DNA of 64,000 nt from Branchiostoma belcheri (taxonomy: Eukaryota > Chordata > Leptocardii > Amphioxiformes > Branchiostomatidae): NCBI RefSeq assembly GCF_001625305.1, contig NW_017802603.1:262719-326718 (forward strand). The letters are read 5' to 3'. Position numbers and translations under genes: made by a program. Shown piece after piece: positions 14,796 to 25,900 of the stretch. Numbering within the stretch: the stretch's first letter is position 1; each line of letters opens with the position of its first letter. Below the pieces are notes generated by a model. It saw only the letters and a program-made list of their open reading frames with translations. It did no database searches and was not told where the DNA came from.

Positions 14796-14870
14796 ATTAA
14801 CCAGTAAATCAATGAAGTGATCAACTAACCAACCAATCAACTAACCAAACAGCTAACAACTAACCAATCT
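14796..14870. repeat. Degenerate CTAACCAA-type tandem repeat
   Basis: A decayed array of CTAACC/ACCAATCAA units, about 75 nt, without a single clean period. It resembles an old minisatellite. Confidence 0.65.
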
Positions 14871-15654
14871 GAACTTTGAAAGTTGTGGCAGCCTTAGATC
14901 GCATGCTGCAGCGCGCACCTTTGCACACGTCACGCCACCAAGCCCCCCCCCCAACCGCGCTTCCCTCCTTTCTGTGCTAAAAGCGTTTTAATTTGCAGAT
15001 AACATCGGCCCTTGTTTCAAACCGAGCCATTTCATCCCACCCTCTGAAAATGGGCATCTCGTTTGGCGTATCGACTTCCCCGTAATGACAGTCTCGCCGA
15101 AGTTATTGGACATTGCCAACCCGGCTTTGGCGATATTGAAAACCACAAAATGAATGCCTTCGTTTGCGATACCGGCGGCTGATAATGAGCGCAGGCCGGG
15201 TTAGGATGCCTGCCGTCCGCACAGTCTTCCCAACCCGCACACCGCCGCGTCACGCCGAAAAATCGTTACTCTCCACCAAATAATTCACACTTAAGTGTTC
15301 AGTTTCTGACAACTCAAAACTCGATATTTTTTCCGAATTTATTTGTCGGCATTTACGTCAAACAACCTATTTGATCAAGACCATTTGATGCAATTTCTGG
15401 CAGCTCAATAAATGTTAGTGTGTAATATGACGGGGATTATGCTCTTGTTGCTTTATCTGTTCCATCCGTCTGAAGTGAGACAGCTGGAAGCCGTTCTAAG
15501 CTCCTGTTTTACGCCACGTCCGCCGTTAGATTCACTCCCGTAATGATCGGAAAGATATGTCTAAAGAGATCGAATCCAGCATATTTTGGGCGATGATGTA
15601 TTTGATCGTCATGCACGGCACAAACGCGTACGGAACCAGGGCGTGTTGCAACAT

Positions 15655-15790
15655 CTTAATTATGCATTATTACTTTTTTTTACGATTGTAATGAAAACGG
15701 TATTAACGTCACGCGGGAACTGCACGTAATTGCCCGTCCGCTTTCTTATATTAAAGTTATTGTTATTTGACACGCTGTTGAAATGTTCGA
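15655..15790. promoter_or_regulatory. Candidate cis-regulatory block
   Basis: Non-repetitive, with TATGCATTATTA (an octamer/homeodomain-like core), CGTAATTGCC and ATTAAAG cores close together and no open frame. Called on texture alone. Confidence 0.22.
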
Positions 15791-16129
15791 TGTGTTTCTT
15801 CCTGTGATAATTCTGTATCATCTCGAGCAAGTTGTTCCTTTTGATCCCTTTATTCCATCTTAATCACGACGCCGAGCATTTCATATTACTCATTCTGTCG
15901 TCTACAATAATGGAATTGCAGCGGCGCAGTCCCCTGATCATAGTTGCTGAAACACACGCATTACAAACCGATCTCTAGCCAATTCTAAACCTTTTCACGA
16001 CACTTAACGACCCAATAACTGTCGGCGTGATTTGTCCGACCGTTCCCTCCAGCTTCATAAACATTTCAAACTCGTATATCCGTGATGAGGAAAGTTGTCG
16101 GAATAGATCGTAATTCTGTCGTTTATCGC

Positions 16130-16560
16130 TCGTCCCCAAGTCTTAAAATTCTACCACATTAGCAGATTGTGCCGATTTTATGGCGGTTTATAATTGGCTT
16201 CTGAGAAACACTTTACACGAGTTAATGTTTTGTTTCATCTACGTGTTTTTTGTTGTTGATCGTTTAGGTTCCAGAAGCGTCTTTTATGTGTTTGGAACCT
16301 GTCACTCTGAAGAAGTTATTCAAATTAAATGCCAAGGCATGTCCTCTGATAATTAAACATCGAAGCCAAGCCATTATCTGACGCAGCATTTAAAAGTCGC
16401 AAATAACGCCCAAGACACTTCCCTCATCCTGAAAGCACTGTCATTTAATACGCTTGCCGCGGGAAGCAAATGTTATATTTCCTGGGATAATTTCGCCCGA
16501 TCCACTTCTATTATGTCTCGCATCATTCTAATCGCCCTGCGGATTTCAGCATTTCCTCTT
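16130..16560. promoter_or_regulatory. Candidate cis-regulatory block (dense homeodomain-type cores)
   Basis: Contains TATAATTGG, GATAATTAAAC, GCCATTATC, CATTTAATAC, GGATAATTTC and CTAATCG-type cores in about 430 nt of unique-looking sequence with intact CpGs. It resembles developmental-gene enhancers, but conservation is untested. Confidence 0.28.
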
Positions 16561-18183
16561 CCATTTCGGAGCTGTGTTGGTGACAGTCGTAGTGAGCACC
16601 GCGGGTCCCACCGCCCCACACACTCATAACTAGCACCGGAATCCCACCACTCTAATCGGGGAAAACGTCACGGGAATTATATCCCGTCACTTACAACACG
16701 CAGCAACGTATTCATCAAATACAGGTACATCAACGTCGTAAATTACTTACGCCGAGGAAAATATAACGAGAAATGGAATAGATATGTAGCGATTTTGTCC
16801 TTGTTAGTAGCACGGGAAGAAGAATAAATCGTTTTGAATGATTTTTTTTCAGAACAAAGAGCATATTTATAAAACATCAGGTTGTCAGTGAGATGGGAAT
16901 AATGGCGTTATCGGCAGCAGTCACTGATCTACTCACTGCCTATTTCAATCTGGGAAGTAGTCAATATAACTTTCAAAGGCTATTACAGATCAGCGCCGTG
17001 GACAGATAGCGGAGGAGTCGACCGTTCCTGACTCACACAGACCAGTAATATCGCCCAACTTGAGATGGATATCACTTCGGCATGAATTGACTCCAAAATG
17101 ACTTCAAATTAGGACCGGTATATTGCAATTTATCGAGAGGATATTTCTCAGTTTAGGATTTATTATACTCCGGGGTTAATGGGAGCCGTGTTCCGGCGCA
17201 GAAGACGCGAGATTCGGTGGCAGGGATTTTAAAGGCGGTATCAATCAAATTCGAAATGACAGAAAATTCATTGCGACTTCCTGAGCACGGATTTGGTTCC
17301 CTAGCGTTATCAAATTTTATGATTACGGTCGTATCATTCATTTTTGCTCTAAAGCGCTGCTCCAATTTCTGCTCAGCGGCGGAGGAAATGTCGAACATCG
17401 GAGAAAATATGAAATGATATATACTTAAACCGCAGTATTACAATATTACATGGTAGTAATGCCTATAAATACGGCCCAATTATTGTGCCTAGCCAGATAG
17501 ATGAGGCAAAATGTATGAATAAAAAGCCCTGCATGTCCTAACGCGCCGGTGCCGTACAGAGGCCCACGGGACCAGTCTTGTCGGAATAAGATGGTGCAAA
17601 ATATGTTCGATGCTCACACAATGGAACAATGATAAACAGGAGTGAATTATGGCGACTGTAGTATCTCTCCTGCCCACCACGTAACGCGGTATGAAGCAAT
17701 ACTAAAAGCCATATAACGTTATCAAACACGGCCGTATGAGTACATACGTTTCCATGTTTTCGCTTTATGAATATGGCGGTGATATACCATATATCATGTT
17801 TGTTGTATGATTGCTCCTGTCATTGTTTAAAGACTGTGTATGATCCACCCAGTCAAGCGGTTTTCGACGTCTCCTTTGTCCGCTTAATGAAGACATTAAG
17901 TCGTCCTTGTGCGCGGTTCGACTGTTCAGCCTGTCTGAACCCCACTTCATAAACGTCTCTTCCGCCTTTGTTGTGGCCAAGATTTGTGGGCTAGCATTGT
18001 CTCATTATTGAACGAGGCCCCAAGCGATATGGGCGAATTTTATGTGAAAACAGCCATTAAAATACTGGGCGAGAGACGAGTCTTCCGTGGCGCAGTCTAC
18101 TGCAGCGAAAAACGATTTATTTTGTTGGAAAACTATAAAGCGAAGCAGCCGAGGTGACAAACGTCCACGTGAAACGTTAATGT

Positions 18184-18269
18184 GATATTTTCTGTCTCCG
18201 CGGTGGTGGTGTGAAACATCGGCCCATAGGTATACCTATATATACATTGTTGCCACCGCGATATTTTCT
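18184..18269. repeat. Nested dyad element with flanking direct repeats
   Basis: GATATTTTCT occurs at 18184-18193 and again at 18260-18269. Between them lie inverted arms CGCGGTGG (18199-18206) and CCACCGCG (18253-18260), with the 14-nt palindrome ATAGGTATACCTAT (18226-18239) inside. It could be a tiny MITE remnant or a structured regulatory site. Confidence 0.45.
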
Positions 18270-21200
18270 TCAAATCTCACGAGAGTGCATTACCGTATCA
18301 CGTTACTAAGCTGCTTTCACTAAAAGGTTCTTTCTCCCAGCCTAAGGGATATCCCCCTAACCCTAGTCAAATGTATGAGACGCGTCCACAGAAGCACCGA
18401 TTAAAATTGCATGGGATTTTCACCCGTCTGATCAGAAATATGACCGCGTAAACAACACCAGCGGTTTAACTACCGTCGTTTTCACCTTTGAGTCCTGTCA
18501 GTTTCCCCTTACCGGGGAGGAAACGTGCGTTTAGGCGTCAACTCCCGTCATATTTCGTCGTGAATACTCGTTATTTCGAGATTACCGGCTCTCTAAGGAG
18601 GTGATCAGTCTTCGGTACCCTTCAATTTCATCCTTGTTTGAGAAATAGGCACGACAGGGGTCGACTTAACTCGAGGAAATGAAACGACATTTGCAAAACA
18701 TCATATTTGAAGAAGGATAACTTAATCAGTGTTTTTAACATGTGACAAATTGTAAGACCATATGTAGTATATGTACTTATGTTTGCCTGTGTTGCTGTCT
18801 GCATTTCACGTTCGCTGCGGGTCTCTAATAGAAAATTTGTCCGTTTCAATTTGGTAACATTCTCGTTTAAAACCTCCCATGGTAGAACATGTGACTATTT
18901 GTTTTAGGATACATACCTGTAATATTTCTTCAAAGTCCTAAGTGTACGGCAAACCGACTTTGAAAAATACGACGGAAAACAGAGATGTTTGGATGAAAAC
19001 ATTTTCCTGTTTCTGCGTGTTAGAGTTCTTTGATCATTTGTGGAATGCGTTGACCCTTTTCTATTTCTCTCTCGCGCGTCTTTGTTGATAAACTGGGTGC
19101 TAAGCTGGCACCTGAAAACGGCAGGGAATCCTCTAATTGTCCGCACACTAAGGTAAATGTATGTGCATAATACCACCCAGTTACCCTCCACACAACCTCG
19201 CACTCTGCACATGTGTAACCGTTTTTACCTCGGGACGACTTTCTCCATTCAGTTCAAGCTCTCTCAGTGTTCACGACCCTGGAACCATGTGTACATAGCG
19301 AGTGACTTCTATTTGTTTATACTTTCAAAATCAATGGAGACAAGGAAAGGAAAGCGAGGAATATTTTTGATCGTTTTGCTCACCAACACAAAAGCGTATA
19401 TGTTTTTTTAAATGTGTCACATGAACCGCGTTTCTCGCAGGTGAAATTTACCAGGCAGAGACCGGGGTAATCCAGGCCTGCAGGGCATTGTTTGTCAACC
19501 GAAGACACCGTGCCCTCGCGTTAAACCGTACAACAACCGTGTACAGCCGTAAGTCCCCCTTACACACACACTCGCCCGAGCAACAATACAAGCTTCAACC
19601 AACAACTTATAATCGCTCTGACATTTCGACCTTCCCAGTCTAAATCTCCCGACCAACCCTTTTGTTCTGTTCCACAACCTGACATTTTCAGCGGGGATTG
19701 TTTGATATTTTTCCGATGACGCTTCGGACCTTCCCGTTTACCTCGGGTTATATGGACGGCATAAAGTCATAGCGACGAACCCACGGTACATTGTGTAACA
19801 CAACATTTGATAAGGATAATTATCACGTCATCACAAAAGCTAGTACAAACCTGATACGTGCTTAACAAATAGGTTTTACAACGGTGTAGATATCTACAAA
19901 TCCTTCCTAACCAAACAGAGCCTAGAAGTTGGCACAAAACATTGAACTGCGGATGTTTCGCCGTGCAAAGTCACTGAATCTATCGTAACACCAAAGGACA
20001 AAAGGTTACTGTGATTTAAGACTCTTCTTCTGTCATAATTTAATGTCGCGATTTGGTCTCCACTAAAGCTAAATTTATGGGACAGGTTGTGTTGAAACTC
20101 TGCACTAATTAACGATCGATATCTCAAAACAGGCGCTTGGGGCCAAACCCATAGCGATCATTTATAAACATTATCCTTATAAAAAGGAATAAGATATGTT
20201 CGATAGTCTATATTCTCCTCACTTACCAAAAGATGGTATCAATTTTACATCTATATCAGGTGAACGAAAGCCAACTGTGACCCGGCGAGATGTTTGCGCA
20301 CAATTTATTAGTTTAGGAGCAACATTTGATGCATGATGCACCGACTTAGGACCGATTTATGTTCTATATTCTGACTATGCATTTCACTGACCTAAGCAAG
20401 TCTTCTTTATTTCATTAAGGGCGTGATCTCACCCAAAGCCCGTCTTAGGTTCTCATAAGCGACTCCTTGGGGCGAGCACTCGCAGGTTATTATTACCATA
20501 CTCAAGGGTTATGATCGATTCAAACCTCGTTTTCCCATTCTGCTCTTTGTTCTCGATAATTCATAAACATCATATTACAGCCTTGTATGGATTACGTCCA
20601 ATTTCTGACGACATTAATAGAGGGATCTCCATGGATCATTTTCATACATCACGTCAATTTCTGACTTCCTGATACGATTGTCATCAAAATGGCGTGTTAA
20701 TGGCTTACAGAAGGCGAGAGGAAAGGAACCCGGAGACAGGAATGAAATCAATTTTAGCGGTAGTTGTGGAGAGGAGAGAACTACATATGCCTGCGAGTAA
20801 AGCTGTAATATCCGTCGCGTTGGTCTCTGTCGACCGACATCTGATGATTGAAATCCTGTATGAGATCTCCCCACCAACAGGGGAGCTCCCGGGGCAAGCT
20901 GTAGACTCTTCCACACACGCAGGGTTACAGAACACGGGTAACACGGCTTGCCCAGACAAATAACCCGCCGGAGCGAGGATTTAATGTTGTCGTTTCTCTT
21001 TAAGCTTGATTGTTCTTGAGACGAATCCGTGTACCGATGTCCCCTGACGGTGTTACGTGCGAGCGAAGCCTCTCTCTCGCCCGCTCGCCTCCGACGTGCC
21101 CGCCCGCCCCGGCTCGTTATGCAGGTTGGAAATGTAGGCTATGCCTTCTGGGGTCCATACTGAATTTACTACAGGTGAAACACATGCACAGCATACAAAG

Positions 21201-21829
21201 GGTTTCTACGGGTTTCTTCGGGTTTAATAAGAGTAAACACAAGTTACGAGGTCCTGAACAGGACGTCAATTCTTTCTGACAGTTTGGAAAATGCGGTGAT
21301 GATTGTAACTGATTCGAGGTCTTTGGAACTTATGCATATTTTAAAGGGCTATCGCTTTAATCTAGCAGAAAAAGGTCACTCTAAATAACCTTTATAGCGT
21401 CACAATACCCCAGCGTTTTGCTTTATTTAATCCACCGCACTTGGGGTGAAGGAGTGTGTTTGAATTACCGTCATTCGTGGGTTTTATCCAAATCGAATTC
21501 CTCTCAATAAAGGCAGGTATTTTATGACGGATAAAGTCAGGACGTTCTGATTTTGTTCTTTTGTGGCGTGACTGGGGAGTAACAGGTGCACTGCCGCGGT
21601 GACTCAGACATTTACATGAAAAACTTCTCATATTTCAAACTAACGGTTCCACAAATACAGCCCTGCCGCGACCGTACAAAAGAGGGACCGGATAACAAAA
21701 ACACATTTCTCATCATGGCCCGAGTTGATTGGGTTATTTTTGAAATTGACGTGTGTCTATTTCATGGGGAAGACGTACGGAGGGTATCTCATCTCACGGC
21801 TTTATTACCAGTAGACCTAATTTTGCCTT

Positions 21830-22000
21830 GAAGTTAATTAGATTTGCGACCCATTTAGTGGCATTTCTTTTTCCGTCCTACAAATTAACTCTATTAATTC
21901 GACTGATAACCCTAATAGTGCAATGATTTTTGGGCTAATGAAATCTCCAAAACGCAAGGCTTTTCTTTTTCCTTCCAACTTTATTAAGTTCTGAGGAAGA
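21830..22000. promoter_or_regulatory. Candidate cis-regulatory block downstream of Tlx
   Basis: Within about 130 nt are GTTAATTAG, AAATTAACTC, TATTAATTCG, CCTAATAG and GGCTAATGA. This is an unusually dense set of TAATT/ATTA cores in non-repetitive sequence about 0.8 kb past the Tlx stop codon. Confidence 0.3.
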
Positions 22001-22560
22001 AATATGGTTTCTCTGACAGGGGGAACAGATTGGCGACACGCACACGCTTTCTTCATAATGATACACTTTTCTTTAATAATAAAATAAGCAAGGAAATATT
22101 CCTCGTGAGTGGTTGTCTCAGTTTGAGAACGTCGAGAAGACAAAATAAAAGCATACGACGATTATGCAAAAATGAAAGAAATTATCTCATTCAGTACATT
22201 TGAGGCCCTTTCTTTGGTGTACAGGAGAAATTACACATATCAGCATGTGGCGTCGTTCTGATATTCTGATAAGCTAGGGCAATATAACTGATATCACATG
22301 CGTATGTACAATGATAAGGATGCACTATCATGTAAAAATTACATCGATTCTGATTTAAATATTATTGCTCACTATGGAACCTATATAACTCTTAAAGCGT
22401 ACAAATAGTTCCAACGACTTGGTATGAAGCATAAAGCAAATAATGAACAGAGTCTAAGAAAACCATACAAACTTTCTGTACAGGTTTTGTAAGTAACATC
22501 TTTGTTTTCTTTTACAACCTCCATGTGTAAGTATGTCCGACAGAGGTTTCTGGTCGAGTC

Positions 22561-22760
22561 TCACTCTTGCGATCCTGTCAAATAACCATCGCTTGGCTCG
22601 TTTTTATTTTGCACAGTTTCCCTGCAATTGTCACATACCGTTCTTGGTTTGAAAGAACAAGTTGGTACAGCACAAGATGATGTTGTACTCACGGGGGCCA
22701 CCGGGTCCCTGCGCCACGTCCCGTCGGCACCGAGTCCCTTACTGTCCCGACAAGTTTTTG
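22561..22760 (-). other. Tlx: Probable Tlx 3' UTR
   Basis: This is the stretch from the stop codon to just past the nearest AATAAA on the gene strand. It has no conserved coding pattern. The UTR length is inferred only from the signal; further minus-strand AATAAA motifs near 21978 and 21802 would allow longer transcripts. Confidence 0.45.
22603..22608 (-). terminator. Candidate polyadenylation signal AATAAA for Tlx
   Basis: On the gene strand AATAAA lies about 150 nt past the stop codon; the plus strand reads TTTATT. The downstream side has only a weak U/GU-rich element. AATAAA is common by chance, so it is a candidate only. Confidence 0.4.
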
Positions 22761-22992
22761 CTAGCAGATCGTTGGCGTGGTGAGGGAGGGTGCGTTCAGG
22801 TAGGCCGGCCGGTTGGGGTCGGGCTTGTTCTCTGCCCACGGTTGAAGCGATTGTAGGGCGTGCAAAGACGCGTTGTAAGCACAGATAGGATCGTAAGTCT
22901 GAGGCATGTTCTTGGCTGCTTCCGCTTGTAGCTGCAGCAGCATTCTGTTGGCCTGCTGTCTCTCCGCCTCTCTCTCCTCGGCTGTCTGCCGC
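22761..22992 (-). CDS. Tlx: Tlx exon 3 (coding part): end of homeodomain and C-terminal tail
   Basis: Encodes residues 183-259 and the TAG stop at 22763-22761. It starts with [23 protein letters not shown], a highly charged, probably helical extension of homeodomain helix 3 that is nearly identical across TLX proteins. [20 protein letters not shown] follows, matching the vertebrate PLCxxNSSLxALQNLQPW block. The last 24 residues, proline-rich and ending TPTIC, go beyond the usual vertebrate end and were not recognised. Confidence 0.95.
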
Positions 22993-25900
22993 CTGTAGTG
23001 GGGAGGCACACACTTGCTTAACACGGTGCGAAACGGCACATCCTCTAAGTATTGATATACAGGTGAGTGAAGCATGGCGGAGAAGGGATAGGTGGTGGTT
23101 GGAGGGTCGCTGTACCATTTCCTTTCTTCTGTCGTCTTTCTGAGGGGGCAGAGGGGGTCGACACTTTAACCAGTGGAGTCATGCTTTTGTTTTTGTCATG
23201 TGAAATTTCAATTTCATCACATCATGGGGTCTGAAATTTGGACTGCTTTTTGGTTTGAAAATATGAAACATAAATGGAATGCCAGAAGGTCTTTGACCGA
23301 TATAAATAAGCCAACCAATGAAAGAAAAGACAGAAATGCAAAGAAGCTTGTCTTTGTGTATGTGTGAGTGTGTGTATGTGTGTACTCGTATGTGTCAGTG
23401 CGTGTGATATGTCTCATGTAGTGAAATGTATAGGAAGAAAAACAGACTAAAGGTAAACGTGACTGATGGCATTGTAAATTTTACAATACATACACAAATA
23501 CATGCATCATATATGCACACATGGTACAGAACCCACATGTCTGCGGCAATCAGTGCCCCTACAACTCTACACATCTCCGTTTTACGACGCGGCAGTTCTA
23601 ATCTCTCCAAGTATATAGCCCTTATCTACACTTTAAGTAAGGAGGGCCCGGCCGACGACATGTCTTCTCTCTCACACGACACTGATCTGTATCTCCCCAG
23701 GCTTTTAGTTTCTGACGCTGTCAGCGCTGTTTGTTGTCAACTACAGAAGATTTGTGTGTGTACAGGTCCCACAGCCAAAACAAGCACGACACCACAGGAT
23801 GAACCTTATCCTAACCTCCCTCACACACTGTTGTAAATTCTACACTGTAATAAAGAGTATCATTTCCCCTCAGTGATTTATCAGGTTATAGAATATTCTA
23901 GATGCTAGCAAGACAGTTGTACAAAGCAAGTGTATGTATAGGGCAGAATAATTATTGTGAAAATACAAACGTGAGCTACAAAAGTTTGTTGTGTTTTTGA
24001 ATTAGGCTACAGTACACATGTGGGGGATATAATACTTCGGGTAAAACCAACAAGTTTGTACGGGTTCAATAGGCTGTATCTGCCGCACACACACACAAAA
24101 ACACACACACTTAGAAATGAAATGTGAATGACAAAGAGTCAGCGGGGTGGGAGGGGGGAACCCGGGGTGCCGATTGTTGAGACCCCGTGTATCTCCCGTG
24201 TCCCCTGCCGAGTCGACCACCTGACTCTACCATCTGCAGCGTACTCTACATGCACCAGTCAAGAACAAAAAACTCCCAGCACAATACATCACAAAAACAA
24301 AGGCAGAGTACATTAGTCACATACGGGATATTTTCTGACATAGCGCTTTGAGAAGAATTTTAGCTAGAGTGGAAAAAGTTGTAAAGTATGCCCTGACAAA
24401 GCTTGGTCTATATTCTCTCTCTCTTGATGATATGTACTTAAGATTTACTATGCACTTCCTACAGCACCTACTCAAGCACCTCCGAGTGAAGATGGTTATC
24501 TATCATTCCAGAGAACCACCTCAATCACTTGTTCGCCAAAAAATATGTGAGACCCCCAAATGTAACTCGTGTCAAAGTCCAAGAATGTTTTTTGCAGTAA
24601 ATCTACATCTGAATGTGCAGTTCTTGTAGGAAGACCATTTCTTCCTGTGAATGTACCTTTTCTGTGTTTGTTTCCCCTTACTTTGGTTGCAATTTAAAAG
24701 AATAAGGACTGACAGCAAGTACAGGAGAGGAGAGGTTGGGAAAGTTGTCTGGCCCGAGTTTCTGTCTATCGTCACGTCGGTACGAGAAAGATGCAGCCGT
24801 CTGAAAGCAAGAAAACAGACGCGGGTCCCTCGCACGCAAGTGTCCATCACGCTGGGGGTGGGGGGCAGGTGGCGAGTTCTGAACTTGAATTTGCCTGACT
24901 CTAGCACGACACAACCGCTCTCATACTTATATATCAGACGGTGAATATTGTAAGCACTGCCTTACGGTGCTGTTTACACGCCTTAGGAGCAGCTACGTTA
25001 TAAAGTACGCTCGCAGGAAACTTGCTGAGCCTTCTCGGCTTTTCTTGCCAAGATTTGCAGCCTGCGAGGGTTTAACGTTAGTCAGAAATAGCTCGGTAGG
25101 ATATAGGCAAATAGCGGGATGTTTATCCCCAGATTTTGACAGGTAGAGTGTCGGTAAGGTTTGGTTACTAAGGGAAGGGTAGAGATAGTGCGAAAATCTG
25201 CCGTACGCCGTCCCTTTTGGCCATGAAGGGCGGCGGGCATTGTTTTCGGTCGTACGGTCTATTGTCCCTTCCACGACCCCATCCTGGGCGCCGCCATGCC
25301 CTCGGCTACGAATTCCACTCCTCGCCCCGTGGCCGTGTGTGTGTGTGCGGTTAAAGGTACAGAGAAACCACCAGCGTTGTCAAACCTCTAACGTGTGGAC
25401 TTAACACGCTCATCTGACAAAATCGCTGGGATATAGCTTCACTTAATGAGCCCTAACTACCAACAGTCAACATCAGGGGGCTAGTCTTAAGTCAAAACGT
25501 TTGAAGTAAAAATATCTACGTTTCCGCGAAGATCAAATAACTTGTAAGAACCTCACGAACTTAAACCTCTTAGTCTAACGTCTTTTATCTTTCCTATCAT
25601 CGCCGCTACCTTCTTTTAAAGCTTAAATCTTGACAAATAAGACTAGAGGGGTACTTTAGAGCCCACACCACTTGCCATTAGCAGAAGATGTTCAGTCTTT
25701 AGCGAGACTATTTGTAAGCGCTTCTGGGCACTAGATCGACAGTACAGATACAGGTTGGTGTCTGCTGTCGGTACTGTCCGATCGACGCCAGAAAACTAGA
25801 TAAGGCTACCGGTCATTCTGGTAGGGGGAATGAGAGGAAAATGGGGTAACAAATCTAAATGCCATAAATCTACTACTTTAAGTACATGGTTACCTCCTGA

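Larger units (their letters stand above)
14871..22560. other. Gene-free 3' flank, segment 3
   Basis: This is the nearest downstream flank of Tlx. No exon was recognised. It contains the regulatory candidates at 15655-15790, 16130-16560 and 21830-22000, the dyad element at 18184-18269, and short chance frames. Confidence 0.5.

Noticed and set aside
22561..23118. 185-codon open frame on the minus strand overlapping Tlx exon 3
   Set aside because: It is a different phase from the TLX reading frame, which is clearly the conserved one; the GC-rich exon lacks stops in the other phases.
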